In this document: in pieces, positions 11,950 to 22,272 of the stretch
Layout: each line of letters begins with the position of its first letter
How positions within the stretch are numbered: the first letter of the stretch is position 1
DNA from: Emergomyces orientalis
Lineage: Eukaryota; Ascomycota; Eurotiomycetes; Onygenales; Ajellomycetaceae
Assembly (NCBI GenBank): GCA_002110485.1
Contig: MOWL01000001.1
Location: 310,001 to 374,000, forward strand
Reading direction: 5' to 3'
Length of the DNA: 64,000 nucleotides
Position numbers and translations under genes: made by a program
The notes under the pieces: generated by a model
Told to the model about the DNA's origin: nothing
Seen by the model: only the letters and a program-made list of their open reading frames with translations
Databases searched by the model: none

Positions 11950-12189
11950 TTACACGGGGCATTCCTAGTAACAGTAAGCACATAGGGTTCCTGTTAGTGA
12001 TGAAATAGCAGCAGGGGGCGTAAAAGGCAAAAGCTTTACGCAAAAGAAAGGATAAAGTAAAACTAGATAAATAAATAAACATACGGCACCGCACGAGCTG
12101 CAAGACTTCGTTTCACCAGACAAGGAGACGCCGCATTTTGGGCAGGAGTCGTGAGTGTTGAGGCGTGGGGTGGATGGTTGTTGAATCAT
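11950..12189 (-). CDS. 39-residue Cys-rich zinc-ribbon-like microprotein
   Basis: Two exons: 12085-12189 (35 codons from an ATG) and 11950-11964 (four codons plus stop), separated by a 120-nt intron. The donor is GTATGT, the acceptor TTACTAG, and a CACTAAC-like branch site lies about 28 nt upstream of the acceptor. The product has cysteines at 16, 19, 30, 33 and 37 (C-P-K-C, C-S-S-C, then C-P-V at the end), a CX2C-X10-CX2C pattern that suggests a single zinc ribbon. No targeting signal or membrane segment is seen. The tiny last exon supplies the fifth cysteine. The pattern recalls short fungal proteins ending in CPV, but I cannot assign a function. It is below most annotation cut-offs. Confidence 0.6.
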
Positions 12190-13034
12190 TTTTGAGGATG
12201 GGGGTTGTTTCTCTTGTGTTTTTTAAGAAGAAGGGTTGTTTGTTCAGCTTCTCGGGGGTTAGGTCTTTTGTGAATATCCTGGGGTTTGTGTTTGGAGAAA
12301 TGAAAGGGTGGAGGAGGGCGGGGGTTCTGGATAACTAACTACTGTGGCGCTTATATAGATAAGATACGTGAAGAGGGGTGGGTGAGGGGCAGGGCAATAA
12401 ATAGTCAGATGCAATATTAGGCGGATACGTAGCTCATCTAAAATAAGGGAGCACCAATTTCCGCGCTGGTTAGTTAATCCTTTCGCCTTGCTCGCTGTTG
12501 GCAATCAGGTACTTATTGAAGGGTAATTATATATAGGTAGGAGATCTGCCGACTATGGAGGAGTTGCTGCACCACCGGTGGCTATAGTAGAACCAGGCAT
12601 GTCTGAAGCCAATACAGAAACAAACCTGCCTTAAATCTAGACAGAGAAGCGTGTGAAGCTACTTTTAAGCAGCCAGATAAAAAAAAATGCCAACTCGATT
12701 ACCCAGAGATGGGCCTTTAGACGGCTCTGCCAGGGGAGGGTGGCCATAAGAGATCCATTATTAGAAATTAAAAAAAATAAAATAACTGGGGAGAACCATT
12801 GACGCTAAAATACGCCTCGTGCTGTATTTAAGATAAAATATGAAGCAATTTTGGCCCAAGTCACCTTCAACTCGTGTAAAAAAGGAGATGAAAAAACCCT
12901 TCCTTTTTTGTATATAAACAGGAATTTAAGTTCAGTAACTAACTATAGGATAGTAGTCACTTTGAATAATGTGAGCAACCCGTTCTTCACTCCCGTTTCT
13001 TTTTTCATCCACAGTTATCTTACCAAGATACAGA
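12190..13034. promoter_or_regulatory. Divergent spacer, microprotein / PLP-enzyme gene
   Basis: An 845-bp spacer between the minus-strand microprotein start and the plus-strand PLP-enzyme start. It is AT-rich with several A tracts near 12680 and 12770. I see no coding sequence. A TATA-like element lies at 12911-12918. Confidence 0.5.
12911..12918 (+). promoter_or_regulatory. TATA-like element upstream of the PLP-enzyme gene
   Basis: TATATAAA lies 117 bp before the downstream ATG at 13035, a plausible TATA-box distance. The call rests on sequence only. Confidence 0.45.
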
Positions 13035-14306
13035 ATGAATCATCTCTCGACCCGAGCATTGCATGCTGATGATGCGTTAAATTTGGTAGCCGATGTTGCG
13101 CCGCCAATACACCTGTCCACCACGTTCAGATTTCCCGATGACCCAGCACAATTGATCCCGAGTGAGGATCCCATCGTAGGTATCCCCTCTAACTATTTTA
13201 CCCTACCCTACGGTAGTATTTATCTTCTGTGTTATGACATACAAACTGGAAACTAAGATTCTATCTAGGAAGATTTCGACGGTAAAAATTATGTATATTC
13301 TCGCGAATTTGCCCCAAACGCAACGCGTTTCGAAGCCATCCTTTCATCCCTCCTCAATGCCCCTGCAGTGGCCTATTCCACCGGCCTGGCAGCTCTACAC
13401 GCGGCATTGGTTCTGTTAAACCCGCGCAGCATATCGGTGGGCAAAGGTTATCACGGGAGCCATGAAGTGATCGCTGTTATCTCCCGTCTCTCAGGTCTTC
13501 GGAAACTGGCTCTTGACTGCCCCGCTGAAACCTTAGAAAAGGGAGATGTGATTCTGCTTGAAACACCTGTTAATCCCCTGGGTACGGCTTTCAGTATTGA
13601 AGAATATGCTAAGAAAGCCCACGAGAGAGGTGCCTATCTCATTGTAGACAGTACATTTGCTCCACCAGGCTTGCAGGATCCCTTTCTATGGGGGGCTGAT
13701 ATTGTGATGCATTCAGGGACAAAGTATTTTGGGGGACACAGCGACCTTCTCTGTGGTGTTCTCGCGACAAGGAATGCGGAATGGGTAAAGCAGCTTTTTG
13801 AGGATCGGGCTGCCGTGGGCAATGTCTTGGGAAACCTGGAGGGTTGGCTAGGTGTTCGGAGTCTACGGACGCTGGAAGTTCGTGTGCAACGGTCAAGCCA
13901 GAGCTGTGCGGAATTGATTTCATGGCTCCACGGGGGATTGAACTCGCCAAAAAACCCGGCCCCCCCTGAAAGCGAAGAGTTTGCTATACAGGCCGTTCTG
14001 GACAAGATATATCACGCCAGTTTACAGGATGAGCCGTGGTTAAAGCAACAGATGCCAAACGGCTTCGGCCCTGTATTCTCCATCGTGTTGCGGAGTGAAG
14101 ACTTTGCTCGAAAGCTACCAAGCAAGCTCAAATTTTTTCACCATGCCACTAGCCTTGGCGGAGTGGAATCTTTGATTGAGTGGCGGGCAATGTCGGATCT
14201 TAGGGTTGATAGGAAGCTGTTGAGAGTCAGTGTTGGTTTGGAGAATTGGATGGATTTGAAGAATGATCTGCTGCAGGCTTTTAAATCACTCGTGGCGGAG
14301 CAATAA
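13035..14306 (+). CDS. Cys/Met-metabolism PLP-dependent enzyme (trans-sulfuration family)
   Basis: Two exons, 13035-13175 and 13269-14306, give 393 residues. The donor GTAGGT at 13176 keeps phase 0, while the neighbouring GTATCC would not. The N-terminus STRALHADDALNLVADVAPP is typical of cystathionine gamma-synthase/lyase relatives. The PLP-binding lysine lies in HSGTKYFGGHSDLLCGV. The preceding ETPVNPLGT and VDSTFAPPG segments fit the PLP-ring and Asp contacts of this aminotransferase fold. The family performs beta/gamma elimination or replacement in cysteine, homocysteine and methionine metabolism. Which reaction this member catalyses cannot be told by eye. A STR3/MetC-like lyase or a fungal-specific paralogue are both possible. 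Length and core motifs are intact. Confidence 0.88.
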
Positions 14307-15026
14307 GGACGGTATAGATCCTTTTAATTGGATATAAGCTTATTTTTTATTATTTTTTTTGGCCCCGCGGCTTTCATTACCTTCGCTCTTCATTTGTCAT
14401 TGCAAATTTCAACCAGGCACATATGTTTGTGCAACCAGATCGACCCGCGGCAGTGGTGTGGTCCTTAATTTTGGAGCTGAAATACTTAGATGAAAATTGC
14501 TAATGCTAATTTTTGGCATAGACTGAATATATCTCCGATATAGAGGGCTAGTCAAAAGAAATCACCGGATGTAAATCGTTCTTCACAGATGAACCTCCGC
14601 ACCAGGGTCCAATATTTGTCGTCCGCTGAGATGTCAGTCTAAGTCTTTGAATATGGTGATTGCAGCATTCAGGGGCAAATGCCGTTGAGCAAATGGAGAG
14701 AAAGCGTTTACTTAGGTGAATGTCGACTGTGCGACAATCCGTTGTAGCCTGTTCAAATATCATAGTGAGTCTTACAGCCAAACGCCTTCATCTTCGGGTG
14801 AGTGTAAGCGTTTGCTTGACGTCGACGAGCTGTTGTTGTGTTTTGGTGACTGGATTTCACCCCTCAAGAACGAAATATGGCTGGTTTTGCAGGGGATAAA
14901 GAGCTCCTCGTCTGAGCTCTTCATAATCCGACTTATCCATTCATCACACAGCTCGAAGATATTCCAAATCAAGCATGGAAATATGGAATATTGCCTCAAA
15001 GAGGTATGTTTAAGACCTGAATGTAG
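14307..15026. other. Spacer upstream of the kinase-like pseudogene
   Basis: Open frames at 14716-15087 (plus) and 14772-15083 (minus) overlap and neither carries a clear domain. Part of this stretch may be the degraded 5' half of the kinase-like pseudogene that follows, since short protein-like segments occur in several frames, but I cannot align them with confidence. Confidence 0.4.
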
Positions 15027-15710
15027 TCTGCTGGCCTTGCCCATGATTTCAAATGGGATTTCCAGTTTCATGTCAATGAGCACCTAGGCATTACCTCCAG
15101 AGGCCGAGATCTTTGTCGCTATCATTGCGAGACCGAGGCGTACAAGCCCCTCTCAGCAGCCGGAATATGCGAACAGGTTTCGTACCGAAACTTCACGCGG
15201 TATTTGAAGATATTGACCCGCTTACACCTACGCTGACACCCCATCTCAATGCCTTCATCAGCGACGTACACCATCCTTGCGCTGTACTACTCAAGTATCT
15301 TCCACATGCGGAGCCTTTGAACTGTTTGGATTACAACTAAGGTAGGATCCAAAAGGCTATTTTGGGGATCCAAGCCGTTCACCTCTCGCGGGCTATGCAT
15401 TATGACACTGGCCCGATGAATGTATTGATCGTTTCCGGAACGACAATCAACGGAAGTGATCATGACCGGGCCGTGTGGATCGATTTTGATATTGGCCTTA
15501 AGTTTTGGGTCCGAGAAAGTTGGTGGGAGGTTACGGTATGATGAGACAAAGGAGATTGCGTTTGAGAAGAGCCGTGTGGAGAGCTATGGGATAATGCTGG
15601 TTAACTCTGCATTGATTTTTATTTTTATTTTTATTCTCGTGTACCCAACTCTGGTCTCTTTAGGAAGAGGACCAAAGGCAGGGCCTACCTCCGAATGCGA
15701 AATATTGCTG
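15027..15710 (+). pseudogene. Decayed protein-kinase-like gene
   Basis: Kinase-fold motifs survive in three successive frames. HVNEHLGITSRGRDLCRYH is in one frame to about 15180. LHAVFEDIDPLTPTLTPHL continues in a second frame from about 15187. After an in-frame TAA at 15338-15340 that second frame goes on with a catalytic-loop-like HYDTGPMNVLIV and a DFG-like VWIDFD. The conserved tail GGRLRYDETKEIAFEKSR is in a third frame from about 15495. A final intron seems preserved (donor GTTAAC near 15600, acceptor CTTTAG at about 15660), leading to EEDQRQGLPPNAKY and a stop at 15708-15710. Two frameshifts and a stop indicate an inactive copy. The family resembles small fungal kinase/phosphotransferase-fold proteins. 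The 5' limit is uncertain. Confidence 0.65.
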
Positions 15711-15990
15711 ATGGCCATGCTGTGTCCGATTCATTGTCGGAAACGAAACCTGCTTCTCTCAGCTCTGCCCGCCGCTCCTTATAAATAATCGATCCTCGAC
15801 GCACTTGTAATGATTGAGCCTTACAAGAGTAGGTCAACTTACTGCACCACTGCTAAGCCGAAGAAACCTGAACAAGTATTTGTCATTGCGCCATACCTTA
15901 CGCCCGCCATGTTATCAGAAAAGTGTCCAAGAACCTGAAAAGTAAATAAATACAGCAGAGAAGTATCAATCTGTGCACCTATCCAAACCT

Positions 15991-17253
15991 TCATAAATCA
16001 CTGCCCGGCCTCTGTGCTCTCGGATCCCCCGTATTCCCTTGTCTTTCCATATTGTTTTCTTTCCTCTCCAATATAACTTGTTTTTCAATTCCAGTTTGCC
16101 CCTGCCCTTGCTCCACCCCATCCGACTCCGCCAACTCCGTCTTCTCCTCTTCCTCCCCCAAACCTCTCTTCCTCTTCTCCTCCTCCAGCTTCTTATACTT
16201 CCTCTTGGTTTTCTTATCCCTACTAGCCTTTTTCTTCTTCTTTGTCTCAGCCTTGATAGCCGCCCGACTCTTCTCACCCTTTAGCTGCAGCTCGACCTTC
16301 TCCGCTAAAATACCCATGGCTATTTTTTGGTTTTGCGTGCGCGATCGCGTCGCCTGGGATTTGACGACGATGCCTGTGGGCTTGTGAATGAGTTGGACGG
16401 CGGAATTGGTTTTGTTCTGATTGTTTTTGGGGTTCGTTAGAAGGCAGAGGAGTGGAAATAAAGAACGCAAGGAAACGTAGAGTATTCGTAACATTGGAAT
16501 ATATATCAAATACGGAGTAGAGAAGGGGGAAGGGAGATGGGTAGAATGAAAAAATAATAAAAATTTCCTTCGCCCGGCTGGTCAGCGCCTTTTTCTTGGA
16601 GGATGACATAAAATTGGGCTTCCTGAAACGACAGGGCTAATTATACATATACGGCAGTATATGTATCATCTTGAAAGGAGTCCGAAGCTCAACTGTGCAA
16701 AATCCCCAGGCCCTTGCAACGCAAGGGAACCAAAATGGTATATCAAGTGCCAGCCAATGTAGAATGAGATGCTACAAGGGGCATGCAAATTGTAGCTCGA
16801 ATGAGAAACGGAGACACGGAAAGAGATAGATAAAGGACAATTCAATAAAGAAATAAACGCTGATAATATAAAAGAGCATGGGTATCCTAGGGGAAGCTAT
16901 ACAGAAAAACCCAAACAACGATACGGATCGGACAAAAATCTCATGCATAGAATACAAAAAAAACATCTCGTCCCTTCATAAACATAAAAAATCCAAAACA
17001 ATGCCGTAGAATGAATATCTAATTAATGAACAGAGTAAAAAGTGGAGAGAAATATACTCACGATAGCCTGTCCTCCAGGCCCTGTTCCCTTCAGATAGGT
17101 GCCGGTAACTTCTGATAGGTCTAGCTTGGGGCGGGGGGGCATTTGCTTCACGGATAGTTGGCAGCAGTGTGAGAACAGTTTTAGGATGCCATGTGGCGGC
17201 CGCCATTGCTGTCTCATCCTCCATAGAGACATGGCTGTGTGGCGGAGAGCCAT
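15991..17253 (-). CDS. Mitochondrial class-I release-factor-like protein with GGQ domain (MTRFR/Pth4 type)
   Basis: Two exons, 17062-17253 and 15991-16416, separated by a 645-nt intron with a GTGAGT donor. The product is 205 residues. Exon 1 carries an amphipathic, Arg-rich N-terminus suitable for mitochondrial import and ends just after the GGQ motif (GTGPGGQAI, residues 60-62). Exon 2 begins NKTNSAVQLIHKPTGIVV, the standard continuation of the RF1-like domain, and finishes with a highly basic Lys-rich tail. These factors hydrolyse peptidyl-tRNA on stalled mitochondrial ribosomes. Lack of a codon-recognition domain and the short length fit the C12orf65/MTRFR and yeast Rso55 (Pth4) group rather than mtRF1. 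Start chosen at ATG 17253. The intron is unusually long for this window. Confidence 0.85.
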
Positions 17254-17927
17254 GTTGGAGAATGCTGGGGGCAACGAGAGTTCTTTAGGCAGAATCCATT
17301 AGAAGGGAGTAAAGTAGAAAATCCTATGAGTGGAGGAGATGAAAGGGATGTTTCGCTGAGGAGGTCTAATATAGTAGCTAAAATGGTATGTAAAGATATA
17401 TAAATATGAATATGAGAAAATCGAACTTTGAAGTTGATATAACTATTTACTTCAGAAGCTGATCTAACTAACCTTAACTCTCTGATTGGCTGCCCCTGGA
17501 AATCCTTTCTCTTTTCTGCTTCCCTTTCCGTTTTTTCTCGCCGCAAAGTCGGAACTTCCAGCTTCAACTTCAACTTCAACTTCAACTTCACCAACATCAT
17601 TCCACCAAATCCCTTGACGCTCGCTCTTGATCGAAATAACGTCACAACGCTCACTACAGTTACTGCGTTGTTTCCATCCATCCACAATCAGCCCACCCTT
17701 CCTCCCTGCTCTTTTATCATCATCGCCCTTGGCCATCGTGCCGAACGATCATTGAGACGGACATCCGCAATTCATCATTTCCGGGCGCTACGCCATTTCC
17801 GAAACTTAGCATTCCTCTTTACGATTGCAAATCGAGAACCATCTTGTTTGCCATCCCGAACCATCTACTCCGTTTTTGCCGTCCTTCTACGAACTCCGCG
17901 CGTTCTCTTCAATCCTCTAACCAAGCC
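17254..17927. promoter_or_regulatory. Divergent spacer with CTTCAA hexanucleotide repeat
   Basis: This 674-bp region lies between the release-factor-like gene (minus) and the SPT small-subunit-like gene (plus). It includes about five tandem copies of CTTCAA at 17562-17590 in a pyrimidine-rich plus-strand leader, a usual composition for fungal 5' UTRs. The frames on either strand look like composition artefacts of the repeat. Confidence 0.5.
17562..17590 (+). repeat. CTTCAA hexanucleotide microsatellite
   Basis: Four full units of CTTCAA plus a partial CTTCA, about 340 bp upstream of the SPT small-subunit-like start codon. It is in frame-neutral (multiple of three) units and probably untranslated. 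Confidence 0.85.
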
Positions 17928-18466
17928 ATGTCGCAAACCACCTCACCCTCAATCATCACCTCCTTCATCCGCTGGCTCCGATTAAAAAACTATCAATATG
18001 AAGTCACTATCTCCCTTTACATGCTTACACCTACTGAGAAATTCATATTCAGTGCGTACCCCTTTACCCTCCCCATAATCCCTTCCTCCCTCCCTCCTTC
18101 CCGCCCTCCCTCCCTTCATTATATCTGGTCAAAACTAACAAGCCCTCACACCCAGACACACTCCTCCTCCTCATAACCTCCATGCTCCTTACAGCCGCCT
18201 ACGTCTACCTCCCCGACCACATCACCACAATCAGCAAGCGCATCTGGTACTATTGGGCCGGCGACGCCTTCACAGACTTCCCCTTCGTCAATATCTCTTC
18301 GTCCTCCGCCGCAGCCGCCACTGCTAGTGCTACCTCCGACACTGCCAAAACTGCCATATCCGCCGTGCAACAGGAAGGTTACGAGACGTTAATTGAGACC
18401 GCAAAAAAAGTGACTCAGACGGCTGCGGCGGTGACAGTGGGGAGGGTAGTTGGCGGAGAGCTATGA
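17928..18466 (+). CDS. Serine palmitoyltransferase small-subunit-like membrane protein
   Basis: Two exons, 17928-18051 and 18156-18466, encode 144 residues. Residues 14-42 (including LKNYQYEVTISLYMLTPTEK) match the conserved core of the SPT small-subunit family. A hydrophobic segment follows directly (TLLLLITSMLLTAAYVYL), giving a single-pass ER membrane protein. Family members bind the LCB1/LCB2 heterodimer and boost condensation of serine with palmitoyl-CoA, the first step of sphingolipid synthesis. The roughly 75-residue Ala/Ser/Thr-rich C-terminal tail is longer than in animal SPTSSA/B. The donor GTGCGT is slightly unusual but the join restores frame exactly. Function is by family resemblance. 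Confidence 0.8.
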
Positions 18467-19309
18467 TGGGGTTGTCGCGTCTACTAAGGATTCGTGGCTA
18501 TCTCTTAATTATGACGATTTTTTTTTGTTAACATTTTATAATTTATAATTTATTTAAGCTGGCTGGCTATACACAGTTGGGTTGTTGCTGTGGTTGTTCA
18601 GGGGGTGTTTTATATGGTGGGAATAGAAGGCGTTTTGAGTGGGAGTTTAGTTTTGAAGATCCGTGTGATTTTTGGTTCTCACGAAGGGCGTGAAACTATT
18701 TAATATGGTTTCTTGTTCGGGATGTATTGCTATTTATTTATTTGTCTACTTTTTTCTCTTCCCATTAATTTTTGTTCGGTCTTTACATGCCTATGTTCCA
18801 ACAGGGGAAGTTTTACTTAACCAATAATATATAATTTCGAGCGCTTCAATGATTTCTGGTGAGGTTGGCTTGTGAATTTCGCATCCATGAATTTGGATTG
18901 TGCATATCTATCCCCATCTCGCTCCACCGTACATCCGCGTGCTTTGGTCGATTGAATGGATTGATGCCGCATTGAAAGAAGATATTAACAGCGAAAAAAT
19001 TATAAAGAGGAGAATTAATATATATACACAATATACATATCCCAAAAAATAAGACAAGAAAGCAGGACCAGTCCATCCCAAACAACGCCTTGAATCCCAT
19101 GCCGAAGAATTGATGCCAGAGCGTATCCCTCACATTTATATATACATGGACAACTGAACCAAAAAAAAAAAAAAAAAAAAGAAAGAAAGAAAGAAAGAAA
19201 GAAAAAAGAAAAGGTAAAATGTCTTTTAAAACCCATATACAACTCCCCAAGCACCTTTTTGCATCCATCTCCAGCTCGCCAAATCCCACGCCATAAATAC
19301 TTCAATATC
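18467..19309. other. Convergent 3' spacer with A-rich microsatellite
   Basis: AT-rich sequence between the convergent SPT small-subunit-like gene and PET100. It contains a 20-A run followed by GAAA repeats at 19161-19204. No coding sequence is supported, and open frames on the minus strand are created by the poly-A/GAAA tract. Confidence 0.55.
19161..19204 (+). repeat. Poly-A plus (GAAA)n microsatellite
   Basis: Twenty A residues are followed by six GAAA units, then a decayed A/G tract. It lies in the 3' flank of PET100. Confidence 0.9.
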
Positions 19310-19693
19310 CTACGAACCCTCCGCTACAACCCCACTCCCGTTCCCATTCCCCGTCCCCGCACCCTCCCCTCTCAACTGCGCTGCCCTCAATGCCTTCTGC
19401 TTATCCATGCGCGCCAATTCCTTCTCAATTTCACCAAGCTCCAGGGGGATCTTATGCGATTGTTCTTTCGTGGGCCAGAAACCGGGTACGGAGAAGCGTT
19501 CTTCGAGGTTCGTGCCGAAGTAGTACATCCAGCCGATGGGGAAGAGGATGTAGACACCGAACTAGATAAGTTGGTGGGTGAGTTTTTGAGAAGGAAAGAA
19601 GATGAGGGAAAAAAGGTGGTGTATTAGTTATTAGCATACCTTGAAAACTTCCAGGTTCCCGCCTTGGAGTCTGCGGAGGACGGAGCTGAGCAT
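19310..19693 (-). CDS. PET100: Cytochrome c oxidase assembly chaperone Pet100
   Basis: Two exons, 19640-19693 (18 codons) and 19310-19561, give 101 residues. The core FGVYILFPIGWMYYFGTNLE followed by RFSVPGFWP is the Pet100 signature. It forms one transmembrane segment at about residues 20-35. Pet100 sits in the mitochondrial inner membrane and helps assemble a complex IV intermediate containing Cox7, Cox8 and Cox9. The first exon encodes only MLSSVLRRLQGGNLEVFK, an uncleaved-looking amphipathic leader. The Gly/Asn-rich C-terminal tail is low complexity. The intron is 78 nt with a GTATGC donor. Confidence 0.9.
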
Positions 19694-20772
19694 GGTGAAT
19701 ATTTTTCTTCCTCTTTTTTGTTTCCTGTTTGCTATTTTTGTCTTTTGGGTTGGTATCTGGCGGCTTTCGCCTTTTTCTTTCCCGGAGAAATATTTGCTTG
19801 TTTATTTTCGTTGCGTTTTCGTATATATATAAAGGACAAGAGCTCAGCGCTTTGACTGCGGGGGACTGATTTTTTCGAATTGGAATAGAATGAGGGACTG
19901 TTGTGCTTTATCGAATGTAGCGAATGGATCCCGGGGGTTGTAGAAGAGAGCAATGAGATATTCTCGAGTCGCAGGAAATTGTAGAATTTGAATTTATCTA
20001 TCTCTCGTCTTCATGGTTCTTCCCGGTTAGTAAAAAGGAAGCTCTCGGGGCAGGTTCAAGGCTGGACTCGTCTTGGCAATAAAAAGATGGGTAACATATT
20101 AGTCATGATGGACAAGACCAACCTTGGAAAATCCATTAGCCTCGGAAGGCCTAGTGTACACGTGATTTGCTGGAAATGGCTTACTAAGCCAATGTCAACT
20201 ACCGAACCTCGGCTAAATTTTGTTCGCGACTTCAGCTTTGAAGCCCAAAAGGGAAATTTCGCTGCAGGAACAGATTGCAGATATAGAATTGTTTGAATAG
20301 TTTTGTTCATATTTTGTTCATGGAAATTAAAGACCTTATCAATCTTTTGTTGACACTTTTGTCCCAGGTCTTTCTTTCCCTTGGTTATTCTGTAGTTGAT
20401 CTCCTGCTCAGTTTCGGCTCATTTCTAGCATAGCTTATTTTTAACCGCGGGTGTTTCTGCTCCCCCCTCCCTTCGAGATGGCAACGATCGCTGCGCATAT
20501 TCTACTTCCGTTACTTGTATTACCTTCTTTATATAATTCATGAATATCTTCTGGCTATTTAATTGATCTCTTATTCTACTCCTTTTTCTTCTCCGCCTCC
20601 TAGCTTGTTATTTCTCGGAAGGCATCTTGAATCATCATTTGATATACAACACAATAACACATATCTCGATCCTCTTTTTGGATTATATCTTCTTTCTTTT
20701 CCTGCCATACTTCGCAATCATACAATACAACCCGTCTTTTGCACAAAAAGGAAATCAGATCATAACGCAAAA
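19694..20772. promoter_or_regulatory. Divergent spacer PET100 / enoyl-CoA isomerase
   Basis: This 1.1 kb divergent intergenic region holds an alternating TA stretch at 19822-19833, about 130 bp upstream of the PET100 ATG, and pyrimidine-rich sequence before the isomerase start. Short frames at 19988-20310 occur on both strands and show no family resemblance. Confidence 0.5.
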
Positions 20773-21667
20773 ATGAGTTCCGCAGCCCAAGAAGTGACCG
20801 TCACCTACCAGGACCGAGTGGCCATCATCACTCTCGACCGGCCCAAGAAGCTCAATGCTCTGGGTAGTGACCACTACTGGGAACTGGGCCAGAAGATGCG
20901 CGAGGTAGCCCAGCGCGATGACATCTTCATCACTGTCCTGACTGGAACAGGCCGCTTCTTCTCCGCGTAAGTCATTATATATAAACTCCCCTTCTATGAT
21001 CAACACTTTTTCTAACATACCAAACTTAATCACCAGAGGCGCCGATGTCCAAAAAACCCGCCCTTCCAGCGACGACGCTGACGCCCGCCGTCAAGTCCTC
21101 CGCAACTTCGTCGCCAGCAACCTGGATCTCACAAACACCTTTTCCAATCATCCCAAAATCCTCGTCGTAGCTCTCAACGGCCCCGCTGTCGGTCTGTCCG
21201 CTGCTCTCACCGCCTTCGGAGACTTTATCTACGCCGCGCCACACACCTTCCTCCTAACTCCCTTCACATCCCTCGGCCTCGTGGCGGAGGGTGGCGCCAG
21301 CAGCGCGCTTGTTGAACGTCTTGGTATCTCGAAGGCCAACGAGGCGTTGATCATGAGCAAGCGGATCCCCATTGAGGATCTGGTTTCGACTGGGTACGTG
21401 AACAAGGTATTCACTGCTCCCGGTGGGAGGGAGGATGCAGCTGGGTTTTTGAAATTGGTTTTGGAGGAGGTTGAGGAGAGGTTGGGGACCCATCTTAATC
21501 AGGATAGTCTGGTTAAAATTAAGAGTTTGATTAGACGGCCTGCGAGGGAGGTGTTGGACCGACAGAATGTTTTGGAGGTGTTTATGGGGATGGAGAGGTT
21601 TATGGCTGGGATTCCGCAGCAGGAGTTTATGAAGATTGCGACTGGGCAGAAAAAACATAAATTGTGA
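20773..21667 (+). CDS. ECI1: Peroxisomal enoyl-CoA isomerase/hydratase (Eci1-like)
   Basis: Two exons, 20773-20966 and 21037-21667, give 274 residues. The crotonase fold is clear. ITLDRPKKLNAL near the N-terminus and FFSAGADV carry the first oxyanion-hole segment. NGPAVGLSAAL carries the second. PFTSLGLVAEGGASSALVER contains the glutamate expected for delta3,delta2-enoyl-CoA isomerases. The C-terminus is HKL, a variant PTS1 peroxisomal signal. Family role: shifting double bonds so that unsaturated fatty acids can enter peroxisomal beta-oxidation. The start was chosen at the ATG following a long pyrimidine-rich leader. A dienoyl-CoA isomerase or hydratase paralogue cannot be excluded. Confidence 0.86.
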
Positions 21668-22272
21668 TTTATGCACTGCATGGTGGTGCGATTTTGTTAC
21701 AATAGAGGGGGTTGAGCGCGGTTGGGGTAGAAACTCTCCCCTACTTACCTAGTTCCCTTTCTACTGGTTTAAATTTTATTTTATTTTAATGGATGCCTTC
21801 TTGATTATGGCCTTTCTTCCTTTTAATAGACAGTTGGTTCTATATCTGTGTCTATTTTCTGTATGACATGACAGGACAGCATTGGACAGTATATTGTATC
21901 TACAAGAAGATATCAAGATGGTATCTCATTGCTGGGATGGAAATTTTATGGTTAGAGTACGCAGCTACAGACTTCAACCACAGAGAAGCAATACAAACAC
22001 AATTGAAATTTCCCGAATGGAAGGTCTCTCCATTGCGGACAAAATCAACGAAATGAATGGGAGAATACGTATACCATCATACTCCAAACCCGCTCTAAAT
22101 TTTCTTTCCGCTTTCATTGACAATGCCTGCCTTTTTTTCCCGTATTCATTACCCCGTCCCAAAATACCCACCAAAATACCAGTTCACCGAAAGACAAGGA
22201 AGAGGTACCAAAAAAAGTAATAATAATGAGAACGAATTTGTTTCTTCCATTTGCGTTATTACAATCCCAATC
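21668..22272. other. Convergent 3' spacer
   Basis: 605 bp between the convergent isomerase gene and CDC123. Open frames at 21868-22220 have no start context or domain. I see no RNA gene. Confidence 0.5.

Noticed and set aside
16559..16609. Short frame starting MSSSKKKALTSRAKE inside the release-factor intron, as an alternative first exon
   Set aside because: No donor after it splices in the correct phase to exon 2; the in-frame ATG at 16494 is the only workable alternative.
17464..17736. Minus-strand frame with a VEVEVEVE repeat
   Set aside because: The repeat is only the reverse reading of the CTTCAA microsatellite in a divergent leader.
18846..19305. Minus-strand frames rich in Phe/Leu resembling membrane proteins
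   Set aside because: They are produced by the poly-A/GAAA tract downstream of PET100; no start context or domain.
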